NCBI RefSeq assembly: GCF_013408425.1
Contig: NZ_JACBYV010000001.1
Span: 2,666,001 to 2,730,000, forward strand
Source of the DNA: Pseudomonas flavescens
GTDB lineage: Bacteria > Pseudomonadota > Gammaproteobacteria > Pseudomonadales > Pseudomonadaceae
DNA: 64,000 nt
Direction of reading: 5' to 3'
Positions 18,799 through 29,403 of the stretch are shown piece by piece. The position numbers were made by a program, and so were the translations under genes. Numbering within the stretch: the first letter of the stretch is position 1; each line of letters begins with the position of its first letter. The notes under the pieces were generated by a model. That model did no database searches and was not told the origin of the DNA. It worked only from the letters and a program-made list of their open reading frames with translations.

Positions 18799-21660
18799 TC
18801 AAACCAGTTTGCCGATCAGCTCTCGCGCTTCCTGCTGCTGACCATCGTTACCTTCAGCGATCACTTCGTCGAGGATGTCACGCGCACCCTCGGTATCGCC
18901 CATATCTATGTAAGCCCGCGCCAGATCCAGCTTGGTAGCGGTCTCGTCGGTGCCGGAGAGGAAGTCGAAATCCTCGTCGTCATCGAGCGATGAGCTATCC
19001 GCTTGCAGTTCCTGCGGCTCCAGCTGACCTTGCTGCTCGAGGCTTTCGGCCAGCAGATCGAGCTCGGCTGTCACGTCGTCGAGCTGGGCGGCGAAGCTGG
19101 CACCCGTGGTCGGCGCCGGCGCTTCCTCGTTGAGCGACAGGTCGAAATCAGCGGGCAAGCCGAAATCGTCCTGGGCCTTCTCATCAGCCAGAGCGGAGGA
19201 GAAATCATTGGCTGGCGCCTTGTCAGCGTCGTCATCGAGGCTCAGCAGGAAATCATCTTCCTGAGCAGCGGCCGGGGTATTGGGCGAGTCCAGGTCGAGA
19301 CTGAAGTCGGCCAGTTCGCCGCCCAACTCCTGACGGTTGTCGGCTTCGTTGCCGAGGTCGAGATCGAAAGCCACGGCGTCGTCCTTGCTGGCAGCCGGTT
19401 GCTCGGGAGCCTGCAGATCCAGATCGGAATCCAGGCCCAGGGTGTCGATCTCGTCGAAACGGTCAGCGCTCTGCTTGGCCTGCGGATCAGCGGCGAACTC
19501 TGCTTCCAGTGCATCCAGATCGAGATCGAAGTCGTCGCTGGCAGGTTGCGATGCCACGGGTCGAGCAGGCTCGTCCAGCGCCAGATCGTCCAGACTGAAG
19601 GTGTCCAGATCATCGGCGGCGGCAGCGCCCGCCAGCGCAGCGGTGCCACCAAGGGCGACCATGGCTGGGTAACGGCTCTTCAGCTGTTCGACTTCGGCGT
19701 TGGCACCGCCAATCTCGCGCAGCTCGCTTTCCTGGCGAGCGAAACCTTCGCGATCACCCAGTTCGGCATAGACTTCCATCAGTTTCAGGCGCAGATCGGT
19801 GCGATGCGGTTCGTCGTTGATGGCGTTGTGCAGCAGCTCGGCCGCCTGGTTGAAGCGACCGTAAGCGATGTAGATATCCGCCTCGCCGAGGGCGTCACCG
19901 GTTTGTGCAGTAACGCGCTCTTCACTGACAGGCTGCAGCGGAGCGTTCAGGTCGTCCGGCAGATCGTTCAGGCTGTCGGCTGGCAGCTCCAGGTCGCTAT
20001 CGAAACGATGGGTGTCTTCCTGATACACCGAAAGGCTCTCTTCCTGCTCGGCTTCCTTGCGTGCATTGCGGCGCGACAGGATCAACAGCACCAGCAGCAA
20101 TGCCAGCAACAGGCTGCCACCGATCAACCCCAGCAGCATCGGGTTGGCCAGCAGGTTGTCGAGGGCGCTGTCCTCTTCGACCGGCTCGGGCGCGGCGACT
20201 ACCGGCTCGGGTGCCTGGGCAACTTCAGGGGCAACTGGTTCGGCAGGGGCCGGCGCAGGGGCTATAGCGGGTTCTGCGGCCGGGGTAGCACCATCGGCGG
20301 GTGCAGCCGGGGCGGAATCGGTACCCGTCTGTGCAGCAGGCTCACCGCTCAAAGGAGTCTGGCCTGCAGGCTCGGTCGGAGCAGCCGGTGCTTCAGCCGT
20401 CGGTGCGACAGGCGTGGAAGCCTCGCTGCCTGGAGCGCCAGCCGGAGCGGCAGGAGCCTGCCCCTGGGGAGCCGCTGCCGCAGTTGCCGACTCTGCTGCG
20501 GCACCTGCGGCACCAGCGGCCTGACCTGCAGGTGCAGAGACGTCTGCCTGAAGTTTGGCCAGCTGATTGTCTTTCAGTTGAATGAGCCGCTGCAGCTTGT
20601 CGAGCTGACTCTGCAGATCGGTCATGCGGTCTTTCAACTCGTCGTTTTCACGACGGGTCGAATCCAGGCTTTCCTGGGTGACTGCCAGCTGGTTGCTCAG
20701 CGCGGTACTGTTGTTGGCGCCGTTTTCACTGCCAGCAGTGGCCTTGCCTGAATCGGCGGCAAGCAGCTTGAGCTTGTCTTCGGCCTGCACTTCGGCAGGC
20801 GCAGCGCCAGCACCGGTACGCCGTGTGGCATCGATCTGGCGGGTGCCGGCGGCGGCCGGAGCGCTACGCGCCTGGCGCCAGGAGCTGTTCTGTTCGCCGA
20901 CCTGGGCCAATGCTTCGGATTGGCTGCGACTGGCAACCTGCGCTGCATCGGGCAGGCGCAGCACCTGGCCGCTCTTCATGCGGTTGATGTTGCCACCGAT
21001 GAAGGCATCCGGATTGAGGTCCTGGATGGCGAGCATCGCCTGATGCACGCTGCCGTTGCCGCGTACGCGCTGGGCGACTTCCCATAGGGTGTCATTGGTG
21101 TTGGTGCGGTATTCGCCGCCCGGCTCGGCGGTCCCGGCACGGGGGGCGGCAGGCGTGGCCGCAGGTGCTGCTGCACGTGGCGGCGTCGCCGCGGGGGTAG
21201 CTGAACGCGGCACGGGGGCAGCGACAGGCAATTGCGGCGCAGCCGCAGCCTGCGGAGAATAAAGCGGCGGATCGAGCAGCAGCGTGTATTCACGCAGCAG
21301 GCGGCCATTGGGCCACAGCACTTCCACGAGGAAATTCAGGTAGGGTTCACGAACCGGCTTGGTCGAAGTGACGCGAATCACGCTCTTGCCGTTGGGTTTG
21401 ACGATAGGCGTGAACTTGAGGTCGGTCAGGAAATACTGGCGATCGACGCCGGCCTTGTTGAACTCTTCAGGCGAGGCGAGCGCAGGGCGCATTTCCGCCG
21501 CAGAAAGATCGCGAACATCCAGCAGTTCAATTTCTGCCACCAGAGGCTGGTTCAGAGACGACTGAAGCGTCAGCTCGCCGACACCCAACGCATGCGCCAT
21601 ACCGGAAGACAACGCCGTCGCCGCAGCGATAGCCAGTACCAGTTTACGAACCCGAACCAT
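18799..21660 (-). CDS. fimV: FimV peptidoglycan-binding polarity protein
   Basis: The 953-residue product has a signal peptide (about 24 residues, ending AHA), the N-terminal FimV domain beginning 'LGVGELTLQSSLNQPL', and a LysM peptidoglycan-binding domain near residues 183-238. A coiled coil lies near 320-365, followed by an Ala/Pro-rich stretch, one membrane helix near 505-527, a very acidic Asp-rich cytoplasmic region with TPR-like segments, and the conserved C-terminal motif 'LDLARAYIDMGDTEGARDIL'. FimV organises the cell pole and supports type IV pilus secretin assembly and cAMP-dependent twitching. A small hairpin (CTCTCG/CGAGAG, 21684-21700) sits in its leader. Confidence 0.95.
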   Translation of the reverse strand: MVRVRKLVLAIAAATALSSGMAHALGVGELTLQSSLNQPLVAEIELLDVRDLSAAEMRPALASPEEFNKAGVDRQYFLTDLKFTPIVKPNGKSVIRVTSTKPVREPYLNFLVEVLWPNGRLLREYTLLLDPPLYSPQAAAAPQLPVAAPVPRSATPAATPPRAAAPAATPAAPRAGTAEPGGEYRTNTNDTLWEVAQRVRGNGSVHQAMLAIQDLNPDAFIGGNINRMKSGQVLRLPDAAQVASRSQSEALAQVGEQNSSWRQARSAPAAAGTRQIDATRRTGAGAAPAEVQAEDKLKLLAADSGKATAGSENGANNSTALSNQLAVTQESLDSTRRENDELKDRMTDLQSQLDKLQRLIQLKDNQLAKLQADVSAPAGQAAGAAGAAAESATAAAAPQGQAPAAPAGAPGSEASTPVAPTAEAPAAPTEPAGQTPLSGEPAAQTGTDSAPAAPADGATPAAEPAIAPAPAPAEPVAPEVAQAPEPVVAAPEPVEEDSALDNLLANPMLLGLIGGSLLLALLLVLLILSRRNARKEAEQEESLSVYQEDTHRFDSDLELPADSLNDLPDDLNAPLQPVSEERVTAQTGDALGEADIYIAYGRFNQAAELLHNAINDEPHRTDLRLKLMEVYAELGDREGFARQESELREIGGANAEVEQLKSRYPAMVALGGTAALAGAAAADDLDTFSLDDLALDEPARPVASQPASDDFDLDLDALEAEFAADPQAKQSADRFDEIDTLGLDSDLDLQAPEQPAASKDDAVAFDLDLGNEADNRQELGGELADFSLDLDSPNTPAAAQEDDFLLSLDDDADKAPANDFSSALADEKAQDDFGLPADFDLSLNEEAPAPTTGASFAAQLDDVTAELDLLAESLEQQGQLEPQELQADSSSLDDDEDFDFLSGTDETATKLDLARAYIDMGDTEGARDILDEVIAEGNDGQQQEARELIGKLV

Positions 21661-21806
21661 AGCCTTTTCCTTTGTGTTAACTGCTCTCGCATAACGAGAG
21701 GGTTGGTGATCGTCGGCTGCCCCTTTTCAGGCCCCCCAGCCAACAATCAGCGCGCTCAGTATTTGCCAAGCTCGAATAGATCTTCAAATTTCCGGATAAG
21801 TATCTT

Positions 21807-22817
21807 TTACAGATGGTGTTTTATCAATAACTCGCCCAGTTGCACGGCATTCAAAGCCGCACCTTTTCGCACATTATCAGACACAATCCACAAAGTGAGC
21901 TCGCTGGGGTCGTCCAAACCGCGCCGCACGCGGCCTACGTACACCTCATCCTGGCCAACGGCATCGCCGATGACGGTCGGATAATCCCCAGCATCGACCC
22001 GTTCTATGCCGGATGCCGCATCCAGCGCTGCAATGACCTTGTCCAGCTCTACAGGTGTAGATGACTGAACTGTCACGCTCAAGCTGTCGCCGAAGAAAAC
22101 CGGCACCTGGTGACAACTGACCGCGACACTCAGCGAGGCATCATCGAACAACGCCTTGATGTCTTCGTTCACCCGGCGTTCCAGGCGACCGTGCCCCTGC
22201 GCGTCCGGTTCGTCTACCTGGGCCAGTACGTTGAAAGCCATCTGCCGATCGAACAGACGCGGCTCGAACGAACGGCCATTGAGCAACTCGGCCGTCTGCC
22301 GAGCCAGCTCGGACACCCCTTCCCTGCCACGGCTGGAAACCGCCAGCCCGGCGTCGATCACCAACCGACGCACCGATACCTGCTCTCTCAATGCGGCCAG
22401 CACCAGCGTTACCGCCACGGCGACCGAGGAAGGGCTGCTGAGCATGAATGGCGCCTCACGCCCCTCGAGCGCAGCGGCATTGACCTCGGGCACGACGCGG
22501 GGAGCCTGCTCGCACGGCAAGGCACCCGTTATGTCGATCAACGAGCAACCCGCCTTGCGCACCGCGTCGACATGGGCGAGGGTCACAGCCTGATCGGCGG
22601 CGAAGAACACCAGCTTCACGGCGCGAAAATCGAAACCGTCCACGGCACGCACACGCAGGTTGCGCCCCTTGTAGGCTAGCGTACGGCCGGCAGATTCGCT
22701 GCTGGCGAGCAGATGCAGATCACCGACCGGAAAATCGCGCTCTTCGAGAATCTGCAGCAGGGATTCGCCAACGCTGCCGGTGGCGCCGACGATGGCGATA
22801 TCAAAGGTAGAAGTCAT
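21807..22817 (-). CDS. Usg-type aspartate-semialdehyde dehydrogenase paralogue, probably inactive
   Basis: The 336-residue homologue of Asd has an N-terminal Rossmann fold ('VGATGSVGESLLQIL'). The active-site region that reads NCT/NCS in true Asd enzymes here reads 'FMLSSPSSVAVAV', so the catalytic Cys appears to be replaced by Ser. This fits the Usg subgroup, conserved next to asd and fimV in pseudomonads but not shown to make aspartate semialdehyde. The start ATSTFD-like Met at 22817 was preferred because upstream residues to 22910 overlap the asd terminator and lack homology-like character. Confidence 0.88.
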   Translation of the reverse strand: MTSTFDIAIVGATGSVGESLLQILEERDFPVGDLHLLASSESAGRTLAYKGRNLRVRAVDGFDFRAVKLVFFAADQAVTLAHVDAVRKAGCSLIDITGALPCEQAPRVVPEVNAAALEGREAPFMLSSPSSVAVAVTLVLAALREQVSVRRLVIDAGLAVSSRGREGVSELARQTAELLNGRSFEPRLFDRQMAFNVLAQVDEPDAQGHGRLERRVNEDIKALFDDASLSVAVSCHQVPVFFGDSLSVTVQSSTPVELDKVIAALDAASGIERVDAGDYPTVIGDAVGQDEVYVGRVRRGLDDPSELTLWIVSDNVRKGAALNAVQLGELLIKHHL

Positions 22818-22873
22818 GAGGGGGAGCCTGACGCTCGATAGCTGAAACAGACCCGGCACTCTACCGAAAAGCA

Positions 22874-22923
22874 AAGGGGCGGGCGATGGCAATCGCAATG
22901 CGACCGCCATACACCCGCCCCTT
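22874..22923 (-). terminator. Terminator hairpin downstream of asd
   Basis: Inverted arms AAGGGGCGGG / CCCGCCCCTT are separated by 30 nt and followed on the minus strand by TGCTTTT. A second hairpin (ACGGCACGC / GCGTGCCGT, 22925-22948) lies just before it. Together they should end the leuB/asd transcript before usg. Confidence 0.65.
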
Positions 22924-22955
22924 CACGGCACGCGTGGTAGCGTGCCGTCAGCAGA

Positions 22956-24068
22956 TCAACGTTCCAGCAGGATCCGCAGCATGCGGCGCAGCGGCTCGGC
23001 CGCCCCCCACAACAGCTGGTCACCCACGGTGAAGGCGCCCAGGTACTGCGAGCCCATGTTGAGCTTGCGCAAGCGCCCCACCGGTACGCTCAACGTACCG
23101 GTAACGGCAGTCGGGCCGAGGTCACGAATGCTCGCTTCACGATGGTTCGGCACCAGCTTGACCCAGGGGTTGTGCTGGCTGATCAGCCCTTCGATGTCGG
23201 ACAGCGGTACGTCCTTGTTCAGCTTGATGGTCAGCGCCTGGCTGTGGCAGCGCATGGCGCCGATGCGCACGCAGATGCCGTCGACCGGGATCGGGTTCTT
23301 GAAACGACCGAGAATCTTGTTGGTTTCCGCCTGGGCCTTCCACTCTTCACGGCTCTGGCCGTTAGGCAGCTCCTTGTCGATGTAGGGAATCAGGCTGCCG
23401 GCCAGCGGCACGCCGAAGTTGTCGACCGGAAAGACATCACCACGCATGGCCTCGGCCACCTTGCGGTCGATGTCGAGGATGGCGCTGGCCGGGTCGGCCA
23501 GGTCGTCGGCGACACTGGCGTTGACCGCGCCCATCTGCTTGATCAGCTCGCGCATGTTCTGCGCGCCGGCACCCGAGGCCGCCTGATAGGTCATGGCGCT
23601 CATCCACTCGACCAAGCCGGCTTCGTAGAGACCACCCAGCGCCATCAGCATCAGGCTGACGGTGCAGTTGCCACCGATGTAGTTGCGTGTGCCCAGGTCG
23701 AGTTGATGGTCGATGACCTTGCGGTTGACCGGGTCGAGCACGATCACCGCGTCGTCGGCCATGCGCAGCGAGGACGCCGCATCGATCCAGTAGCCTTTCC
23801 AGCCGGCTTCGCGCAGCTTGGGGAAGACTTCGTTGGTGTAGTCGCCACCCTGGCAGGTGAGAATCACGTCCAGACCTTTCAGCTCATCGATGCTGTAGGC
23901 ATCCTTGAGCGTTTCGGTTTCCTTGCCGATGGCCGGGCCCTGGCCGCCGACATTGGAAGTAGTGAAGAACACCGGCTCGATCAGATCGAAATCCTGTTCT
24001 TCCAGCATGCGCTGCATGAGCACGGAACCCACCATGCCACGCCAACCGATAAGACCTACACGTTTCAT
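22956..24068 (-). CDS. asd: Aspartate-semialdehyde dehydrogenase
   Basis: The 370-residue enzyme reduces aspartyl phosphate to aspartate semialdehyde for lysine, diaminopimelate, threonine and methionine synthesis. It shows the NADP-binding start '[21 protein letters not shown]', the catalytic Cys135 in '[10 protein letters not shown]' and the His-containing '[13 protein letters not shown]'. The start at 24068 excludes two extra upstream residues. Length and motifs match the gram-negative Asd subgroup. Confidence 0.97.
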   Translation of the reverse strand: MKRVGLIGWRGMVGSVLMQRMLEEQDFDLIEPVFFTTSNVGGQGPAIGKETETLKDAYSIDELKGLDVILTCQGGDYTNEVFPKLREAGWKGYWIDAASSLRMADDAVIVLDPVNRKVIDHQLDLGTRNYIGGNCTVSLMLMALGGLYEAGLVEWMSAMTYQAASGAGAQNMRELIKQMGAVNASVADDLADPASAILDIDRKVAEAMRGDVFPVDNFGVPLAGSLIPYIDKELPNGQSREEWKAQAETNKILGRFKNPIPVDGICVRIGAMRCHSQALTIKLNKDVPLSDIEGLISQHNPWVKLVPNHREASIRDLGPTAVTGTLSVPVGRLRKLNMGSQYLGAFTVGDQLLWGAAEPLRRMLRILLER

Positions 24069-24122
24069 AACCACTACACCTATATGAACAAGCCGCCGGA
24101 CACTTTCCAGCGGCCTGGAAGA

Positions 24123-25205
24123 TTACAGACTACGCAGCGCTTCGACTACCGCATCACCCATTGCCGCGGTGCCGACCTTGGTCGTACCTGCCGAGTGGAT
24201 GTCACCGGTACGCAGGCCCTGATCGAGCACGCGGCTCACGGCCAGTTCGATGGCATCGGCGGCCTGAGCTTGGTTGAAGCTGTAACGCAGCATCATGGAC
24301 ACCGACAGGATGGTCGCCAACGGGTTGGCAATGCCCTGCCCGGCGATATCCGGCGCCGAACCGTGACACGGCTCGTACATGCCCTTGTTGTTGGCATCCA
24401 GCGAAGCGGACGGCAGCATACCGATGGAGCCGGTGAGCATCGACGCTTCGTCGGACAGGATGTCGCCGAACATGTTGTCGGTGACCATCACGTCGAACTG
24501 CTTGGGTGCGCGCACCAGCTGCATGGCAGCGTTGTCGACGTACATATGGCTCAGTTCGACATCCGGGTAATCCTTGGCCACTTCCTCGACCACGGCACGC
24601 CACAGCTGGCTGGACGCCAGCACGTTGGCCTTGTCCACCGAGCACAGCTTGTTGCCCCGCACGCGAGCCATGTCGAAACCGACCTTGGCGATGCGACGGA
24701 TCTCGCTTTCGCTGTAGGGCAGCGTGTCGTAGGCCATGCGCTCGCCATTATCGAGCACTTTGCTCTCGCGGGGCTGGCCGAAATAGATGCCACCGGTCAG
24801 CTCACGCACGATGAGGATGTCCAGGCCAGCGACCACTTCGGGCTTGAGCGAGGACGCATCGGCCAGCTGCGGATAGAGGATCGCCGGACGCAGGTTGGCG
24901 AACAGGCCCAACTGCGAACGGATTTTCAGCAGACCGCGCTCCGGACGGATGGCCGGGTCGATCTTGTCCCACTTCGGCCCACCCACTGCGCCAAGCAGTA
25001 CGGCATCGGCAGCGCGTGCGCGCTCCAGGGTTTCGTCTGCCAGGGGCACACCGTATTTGTCCACCGCAGCGCCACCCAATTCGTCGAACGACAGTTCGAC
25101 GTCCAGCGCGAACTTGTCGTTGGCCAGACGCAGCACCTTGACCGCTTCGGCCATGATTTCAGGACCGATACCGTCGCCGGGGAGAACCAGAATCTGCTTG
25201 CTCAT
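24123..25205 (-). CDS. leuB: 3-Isopropylmalate dehydrogenase
   Basis: The 360-residue NAD-dependent decarboxylating dehydrogenase of leucine synthesis. It has the '[10 protein letters not shown]' start, the substrate-binding Arg cluster in '[21 protein letters not shown]', and the metal-binding '[15 protein letters not shown]' and '[17 protein letters not shown]' segments. The ATG at 25205 (MSKQ) is preceded by GGAAATAG-type sequence and gives the standard length. asd follows 54 bp downstream. Confidence 0.97.
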   Translation of the reverse strand: MSKQILVLPGDGIGPEIMAEAVKVLRLANDKFALDVELSFDELGGAAVDKYGVPLADETLERARAADAVLLGAVGGPKWDKIDPAIRPERGLLKIRSQLGLFANLRPAILYPQLADASSLKPEVVAGLDILIVRELTGGIYFGQPRESKVLDNGERMAYDTLPYSESEIRRIAKVGFDMARVRGNKLCSVDKANVLASSQLWRAVVEEVAKDYPDVELSHMYVDNAAMQLVRAPKQFDVMVTDNMFGDILSDEASMLTGSIGMLPSASLDANNKGMYEPCHGSAPDIAGQGIANPLATILSVSMMLRYSFNQAQAADAIELAVSRVLDQGLRTGDIHSAGTTKVGTAAMGDAVVEALRSL

Positions 25206-25376
25206 CGCTATTTCCTTCACGAAGCTCGAGGCGCATGCGCTAGGCGGCAAACGCGACATTATTTAGAAACCTGAGCGGGCCTGCGCCTATCGCCCTGCCG
25301 CGAGGGGCGCCATGTTCGGCGCCCGCGGGGCATGGGTCAATGGGGCGTCAGGCCCACTCGCTGATAACACGTAACC

Positions 25377-26135
25377 TTATTTTTCCGCCCAGAGCACCAG
25401 CACATCGGTGCTGAACGAGCCATCGGCAGCGATCTCGAAGTAATCGCGCACTTCCTCGCCCACCGCAGCCTGCAAGGCGCGAATGGCCTCGCGCATGACC
25501 GCAGGCGTACGCATGCGCTCGACCCACGACGCGAACTCCAGCCGCAGACGCTGCCGGGTGTGGCTGCGCACCTGCAAACCCGCTTCGCTGATCCGCTGCA
25601 GCCATTCAGACACCGAGTAGTCACGCACATGGCTGGTATCGCGCAGCACTTCAACGCTCTGCAAGTAGGTATCGAGCAGCGGCCTGCCCGGCGAGGCAAC
25701 ATCGATGAACGCCGCCACACCACCGGGCTTGAGCACCCGCCGCACGTCGCGCAGGGCAACCGCCAGGTCGCTCCAGTGATGGGCCGAGTAGCGACTGAAC
25801 ACGAAATCGAACTCGCCATCGGCAAATGGAAGCGACTCCGCAGCGCCATGCACCGTACGCAGGTTGTTCAAGCCCCGCTCGGCGGCAGCCTTGTCGACCA
25901 CTGCGAGCATCTGCGCGGAGAGGTCGTAAGCCACCACGTCGCCAACCAGCGGCGCGACCTGAAAGCTGACATGCCCGGCGCCACAGCCCATATCCAGCAC
26001 GCGGGCATCGCCTCGCCCCGCTACCTCGGCCTGCAACAGGGCGAACTCGCTGCCCTGTGCATGCACGGCGCTATTGAGATAAGCGTTGGCCTGCTCGCCA
26101 AACTGGCGTTGCACCACCTGCTCGTGACCTGACAT
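25377..26135 (-). CDS. Class I SAM-dependent methyltransferase between leuD and leuB
   Basis: The 252-residue product has the SAM-binding motif 'VLDMGCGAGHVSFQVAPLV' near residue 45, motif II/III-like 'FDFVFSRYSAHHWSDL', and the UbiE/Methyltransf_11-like 'VLKPGGVAAFIDV'. Substrate unknown. It sits 27 bp after leuD and 171 bp before leuB on the same strand. A methyltransferase is also found here in related pseudomonads, so it is a resident of the leu operon rather than an insertion. Confidence 0.88.
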   Translation of the reverse strand: MSGHEQVVQRQFGEQANAYLNSAVHAQGSEFALLQAEVAGRGDARVLDMGCGAGHVSFQVAPLVGDVVAYDLSAQMLAVVDKAAAERGLNNLRTVHGAAESLPFADGEFDFVFSRYSAHHWSDLAVALRDVRRVLKPGGVAAFIDVASPGRPLLDTYLQSVEVLRDTSHVRDYSVSEWLQRISEAGLQVRSHTRQRLRLEFASWVERMRTPAVMREAIRALQAAVGEEVRDYFEIAADGSFSTDVLVLWAEK

Positions 26136-26162
26136 CTATCCTGCTCCCTGAAGACCGCTGGC

Positions 26163-26810
26163 TTACTTGATCGCGCCGAACAACCAGGGCTGACGCTGCT
26201 GGTAACCGACTTCGAACGCGCGAATCGCATCGGCGTCCTGCAGGGTCAGGCCGATGTCATCGAGGCCGTTGAGCAGGCAGTGCTTGCGAAAGGCATCGAC
26301 TTCGAAGCGGTACTGCACGCCATCGGGTCGAGTGACGGTCTGCGCCGCCAGGTCGACGGTCAGTTGATAGCCTTCCTGAGCCTCGGCCTGTTCGAACAGG
26401 GCATCGACCTCCTCCTCAGCCAGAATGATCGGCAGCAGGCCATTCTTGAAGCTGTTGTTGAAGAAGATATCGGCGAAGCTCGGTGCGATCACGGTACGGA
26501 AACCGTACTCGTCCAGCGCCCAGGGGGCGTGCTCACGGCTCGAGCCACAGCCGAAGTTCTCGCGCGCCAGCAGCACGCTGGCGCCCTGATAGCGCGGAAA
26601 GTTGAGCACGAAGTCCTTGTTGATCGGCCGATTGGAGTTGTCCTGATTCGGCTGCCCGACATCCAGATAACGCCACTCATCGAACAGGTTTGGGCCAAAG
26701 CCGGTACGCTTGATCGACTTGAGAAACTGCTTGGGGATGATCTGGTCGGTGTCGACGTTGGCGCGATCCAGCGGAGCGACCAGGCCGGTGTGTTGAGTGA
26801 AAGGTGTCAT
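26163..26810 (-). CDS. leuD: 3-Isopropylmalate dehydratase small subunit
   Basis: The 215-residue swivelling-domain subunit pairs with LeuC to isomerise 2-isopropylmalate. Diagnostic segments are '[20 protein letters not shown]' near residues 10-30 and '[15 protein letters not shown]' near residue 84. leuC ends 10 bp upstream, so the two are translated from one message. Confidence 0.97.
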   Translation of the reverse strand: MTPFTQHTGLVAPLDRANVDTDQIIPKQFLKSIKRTGFGPNLFDEWRYLDVGQPNQDNSNRPINKDFVLNFPRYQGASVLLARENFGCGSSREHAPWALDEYGFRTVIAPSFADIFFNNSFKNGLLPIILAEEEVDALFEQAEAQEGYQLTVDLAAQTVTRPDGVQYRFEVDAFRKHCLLNGLDDIGLTLQDADAIRAFEVGYQQRQPWLFGAIK

Positions 26811-26820
26811 GTCGTGCTCC

Positions 26821-28248
26821 TCAGGCCTGGATCAATTCGCGAACGTCGATGAAGCGACCGGTCACCGCAGCGGCGGCAGCCATGGCCGGGCTGACCAGGT
26901 GGGTACGGCCACCGGCGCCCTGGCGGCCTTCGAAGTTGCGGTTGGAGGTCGACGCGCAATGCTCGCCGTTGCCGAGTTTGTCCGGGTTCATCGCCAGGCA
27001 CATGGAGCAGCCTGGCTCACGCCATTCGAAACCGGCCTCGATGAAGATCTTGTCCAGCCCTTCGCTTTCCGCTTGGGCCTTTACCAGACCGGAGCCTGGA
27101 ACGACCAGCGCCTGCTTGATGGTGCTGGCGACCTTGCGCCCCTTGGCCACTTCAGCGGCGGCACGCAGGTCTTCGATGCGCGAGTTGGTGCACGAACCGA
27201 TGAACACGCGATCGAGCTGGATATCGGTGATCGGCTGGTTGGCGGCAAGGCCCATGTATTTGAGGGCGCGGGTGATCGAATCCTTTTTCACCGGGTCGTT
27301 TTCACGGGCCGGATCCGGGACGTTCTGATCGACGGCCAGGACCATCTCGGGGGAAGTCCCCCAGCTGACCTGCGGCTTGATGTCTTCGGCACGCAGCTCG
27401 ACCACGGTGTCGAAATGCGCGTCGGCGTCGGACACCAGGTCACGCCATACGGCGACCGCCTGCTCCCAGTGCTCACCTTTCGGCGAATACGGGCGACCCT
27501 TGACGTAGTCCAGAGTCTTTTCATCCACCGCGACCAGGCCGACACGGGCACCGGCCTCGATCGACATGTTGCAGATGGTCATGCGCCCTTCGAGGGACAG
27601 CTCACGGATCGCGCTGCCGGCGAACTCCAGCGCGTGGCCATTGCCGCCGGCGGTGCCGATCTTGCCGATCACCGCGAGCACGATGTCCTTGGCAGTGACG
27701 CCGAACGGCAATTTGCCCTCGACCCGCACCTGCATGTTCTTCATCTTCTTGGCGACCAGGCACTGGGTGGCGAGCACGTGCTCGACCTCGGACGTGCCGA
27801 TGCCATGGGCCAGCGCACCGAAAGCGCCGTGGGTAGAGGTATGCGAGTCACCGCAGACCACGGTCATGCCCGGCAGGGTAGCCCCCTGCTCCGGGCCGAC
27901 CACGTGAACGATGCCCTGGCGCACGTCGTTCATCTTGAATTCGAGGATGCCGAAGTCGTCGCAGTTCTCGTCCAGGGTCTGCACCTGAATGCGCGAGACC
28001 TCGTCGGCGATGGCCTCGAGGCCGCCCTGGCGCTCGGCGCGGGTGGTCGGCACGTTATGGTCGGGCGTAGCAATGTTGGCATCGATGCGCCACGGCTTGC
28101 GCTGAGCCAGACGCAGACCTTCGAAGGCCTGGGGCGACGTCACTTCGTGAAGAATGTGGCGGTCGATGTAGATCAGCGACGAACCATCGTCGCGTCGCTT
28201 CACTTCGTGCATTTCCCACAACTTGTCGTAGAGCGTCTTGCCTGCCAT
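26821..28248 (-). CDS. leuC: 3-Isopropylmalate dehydratase large subunit
   Basis: The 475-residue aconitase-type subunit carries the [4Fe-4S] cluster. Visible signatures are '[20 protein letters not shown]' near residue 130, '[16 protein letters not shown]' with the first cluster Cys and '[11 protein letters not shown]' with the other two. The Met at 28248 (MAGKTLYD) was chosen over an upstream Met at 28284 because it matches the family N-terminus and follows GAGGACAGG. A LysR gene diverges from it. Confidence 0.97.
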   Translation of the reverse strand: MAGKTLYDKLWEMHEVKRRDDGSSLIYIDRHILHEVTSPQAFEGLRLAQRKPWRIDANIATPDHNVPTTRAERQGGLEAIADEVSRIQVQTLDENCDDFGILEFKMNDVRQGIVHVVGPEQGATLPGMTVVCGDSHTSTHGAFGALAHGIGTSEVEHVLATQCLVAKKMKNMQVRVEGKLPFGVTAKDIVLAVIGKIGTAGGNGHALEFAGSAIRELSLEGRMTICNMSIEAGARVGLVAVDEKTLDYVKGRPYSPKGEHWEQAVAVWRDLVSDADAHFDTVVELRAEDIKPQVSWGTSPEMVLAVDQNVPDPARENDPVKKDSITRALKYMGLAANQPITDIQLDRVFIGSCTNSRIEDLRAAAEVAKGRKVASTIKQALVVPGSGLVKAQAESEGLDKIFIEAGFEWREPGCSMCLAMNPDKLGNGEHCASTSNRNFEGRQGAGGRTHLVSPAMAAAAAVTGRFIDVRELIQA

Positions 28249-28404
28249 CAGCCTGTCCTCATCGGTCTTTCTATGCCAGGGCAATAGCCCTTTGGCTTAT
28301 GGGGTAATGCTACGACTCGTCGTCAAATTACTCAAATTCATATTTTTCATCCAAAGCATTCCCTGACAGAATGCGGCGATCATCGAACCAGCCTCGGAAC
28401 TCCA

Positions 28405-29310
28405 ATGGATCTCGCCACCCTCAACGCGTTTATCGCCATTGCCGAACTTGGCAGCTTTTCCGAGGCGGCCATACGCCTGCATCTCACTCAACCCGCGGTG
28501 AGCAAACGGATCGCCAGCCTGGAGCAACAGCTACGGGTACGCCTCTTCGACCGCCTGGGCCGCGAAGTGAGCCTGACCGAGGCCGGCCGCGCCTTGCTGC
28601 CACGCGCCTACCAGATTCTCAACGTACTGGAGGACACCCGCCGCGCGCTGACCAACCTCAACGGCGAGATCACCGGCCGCCTGACGCTCGCCACCAGTCA
28701 CCACATCGGCTTGCACCGCCTGCCGCCGCTGCTGCGCGCCTTCACCCGCGCGCACCCCCAGGTCGCTCTGGACATCCAGTTTCTCGATTCCGAGGTGGCC
28801 TATGACGAGGTGTTCCATGGGCGCGCCGAGCTGGCGGTCATCACGCTGGCGCCGGATACCCGTGAGCCGGTACGCGCCGTGGCGGTGTGGGACGACCCTC
28901 TGGACTTCGTAACCGCCCCGGAGCATCCGCTGGCGCAGAGCAGCGGCGTGACGCTGGCCGATGTCGCCCTGCACCCGGCGGTGTTTCCCGGTGGCAATAC
29001 CTTCACCCACCACATCGTGCAGCGCCTGTTCGAGGCCGAAGACCTGACCCCCAATATCGCCATGAGCACCAACTATCTGGAAACCATCAAGATGATGGTG
29101 TCCATCGGTCTGGCCTGGAGCGTGCTGCCACGCACCATGCTCGATGATCAGGTCGCACGCCTGCCTTTGCCGGGCATTCAGCTGTCGCGCCAACTGGGCT
29201 ACATCGTGCACACGGAACGTACGCTGTCCAACGCTGCCAGGGCCTTCATGCAGTTGCTCGACAGTCATCGTGACAGCCTTGCTTTCGCGCCCGGGCAAAG
29301 GCTAACTTGA
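28405..29310 (+). CDS. LysR-family regulator divergent from leuC
   Basis: The 301-residue product has an N-terminal HTH ('MDLATLNAFIAIAELGSFSE', then 'LTQPAVSKRIASLEQQL') and an effector-binding domain. It is transcribed away from leuC across a 156-bp gap, the classic layout for a LysR protein controlling its neighbour. Control of leuCDB is likely but unproven. The gap contains a CGACTCGTCG palindrome near 28311-28320 that could be part of an operator. A similarly placed LysR gene occurs upstream of leuC in P. aeruginosa. Confidence 0.92.
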   Translation: MDLATLNAFIAIAELGSFSEAAIRLHLTQPAVSKRIASLEQQLRVRLFDRLGREVSLTEAGRALLPRAYQILNVLEDTRRALTNLNGEITGRLTLATSHHIGLHRLPPLLRAFTRAHPQVALDIQFLDSEVAYDEVFHGRAELAVITLAPDTREPVRAVAVWDDPLDFVTAPEHPLAQSSGVTLADVALHPAVFPGGNTFTHHIVQRLFEAEDLTPNIAMSTNYLETIKMMVSIGLAWSVLPRTMLDDQVARLPLPGIQLSRQLGYIVHTERTLSNAARAFMQLLDSHRDSLAFAPGQRLT

Positions 29311-29403
29311 TACCCATGCAGGCCATTTGCCGCCTGCGTCATGCTGCGTGCCACGGATAGCCTCACCGCATGTTCTGCCGTCCTTTTTTGTAGAGGAAGG
29401 GTT

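Noticed and set aside
23142..25274. 710-codon plus-strand open frame antisense to asd and leuB
   Set aside because: Shadow frame over two well-identified genes, with no domain features of its own.
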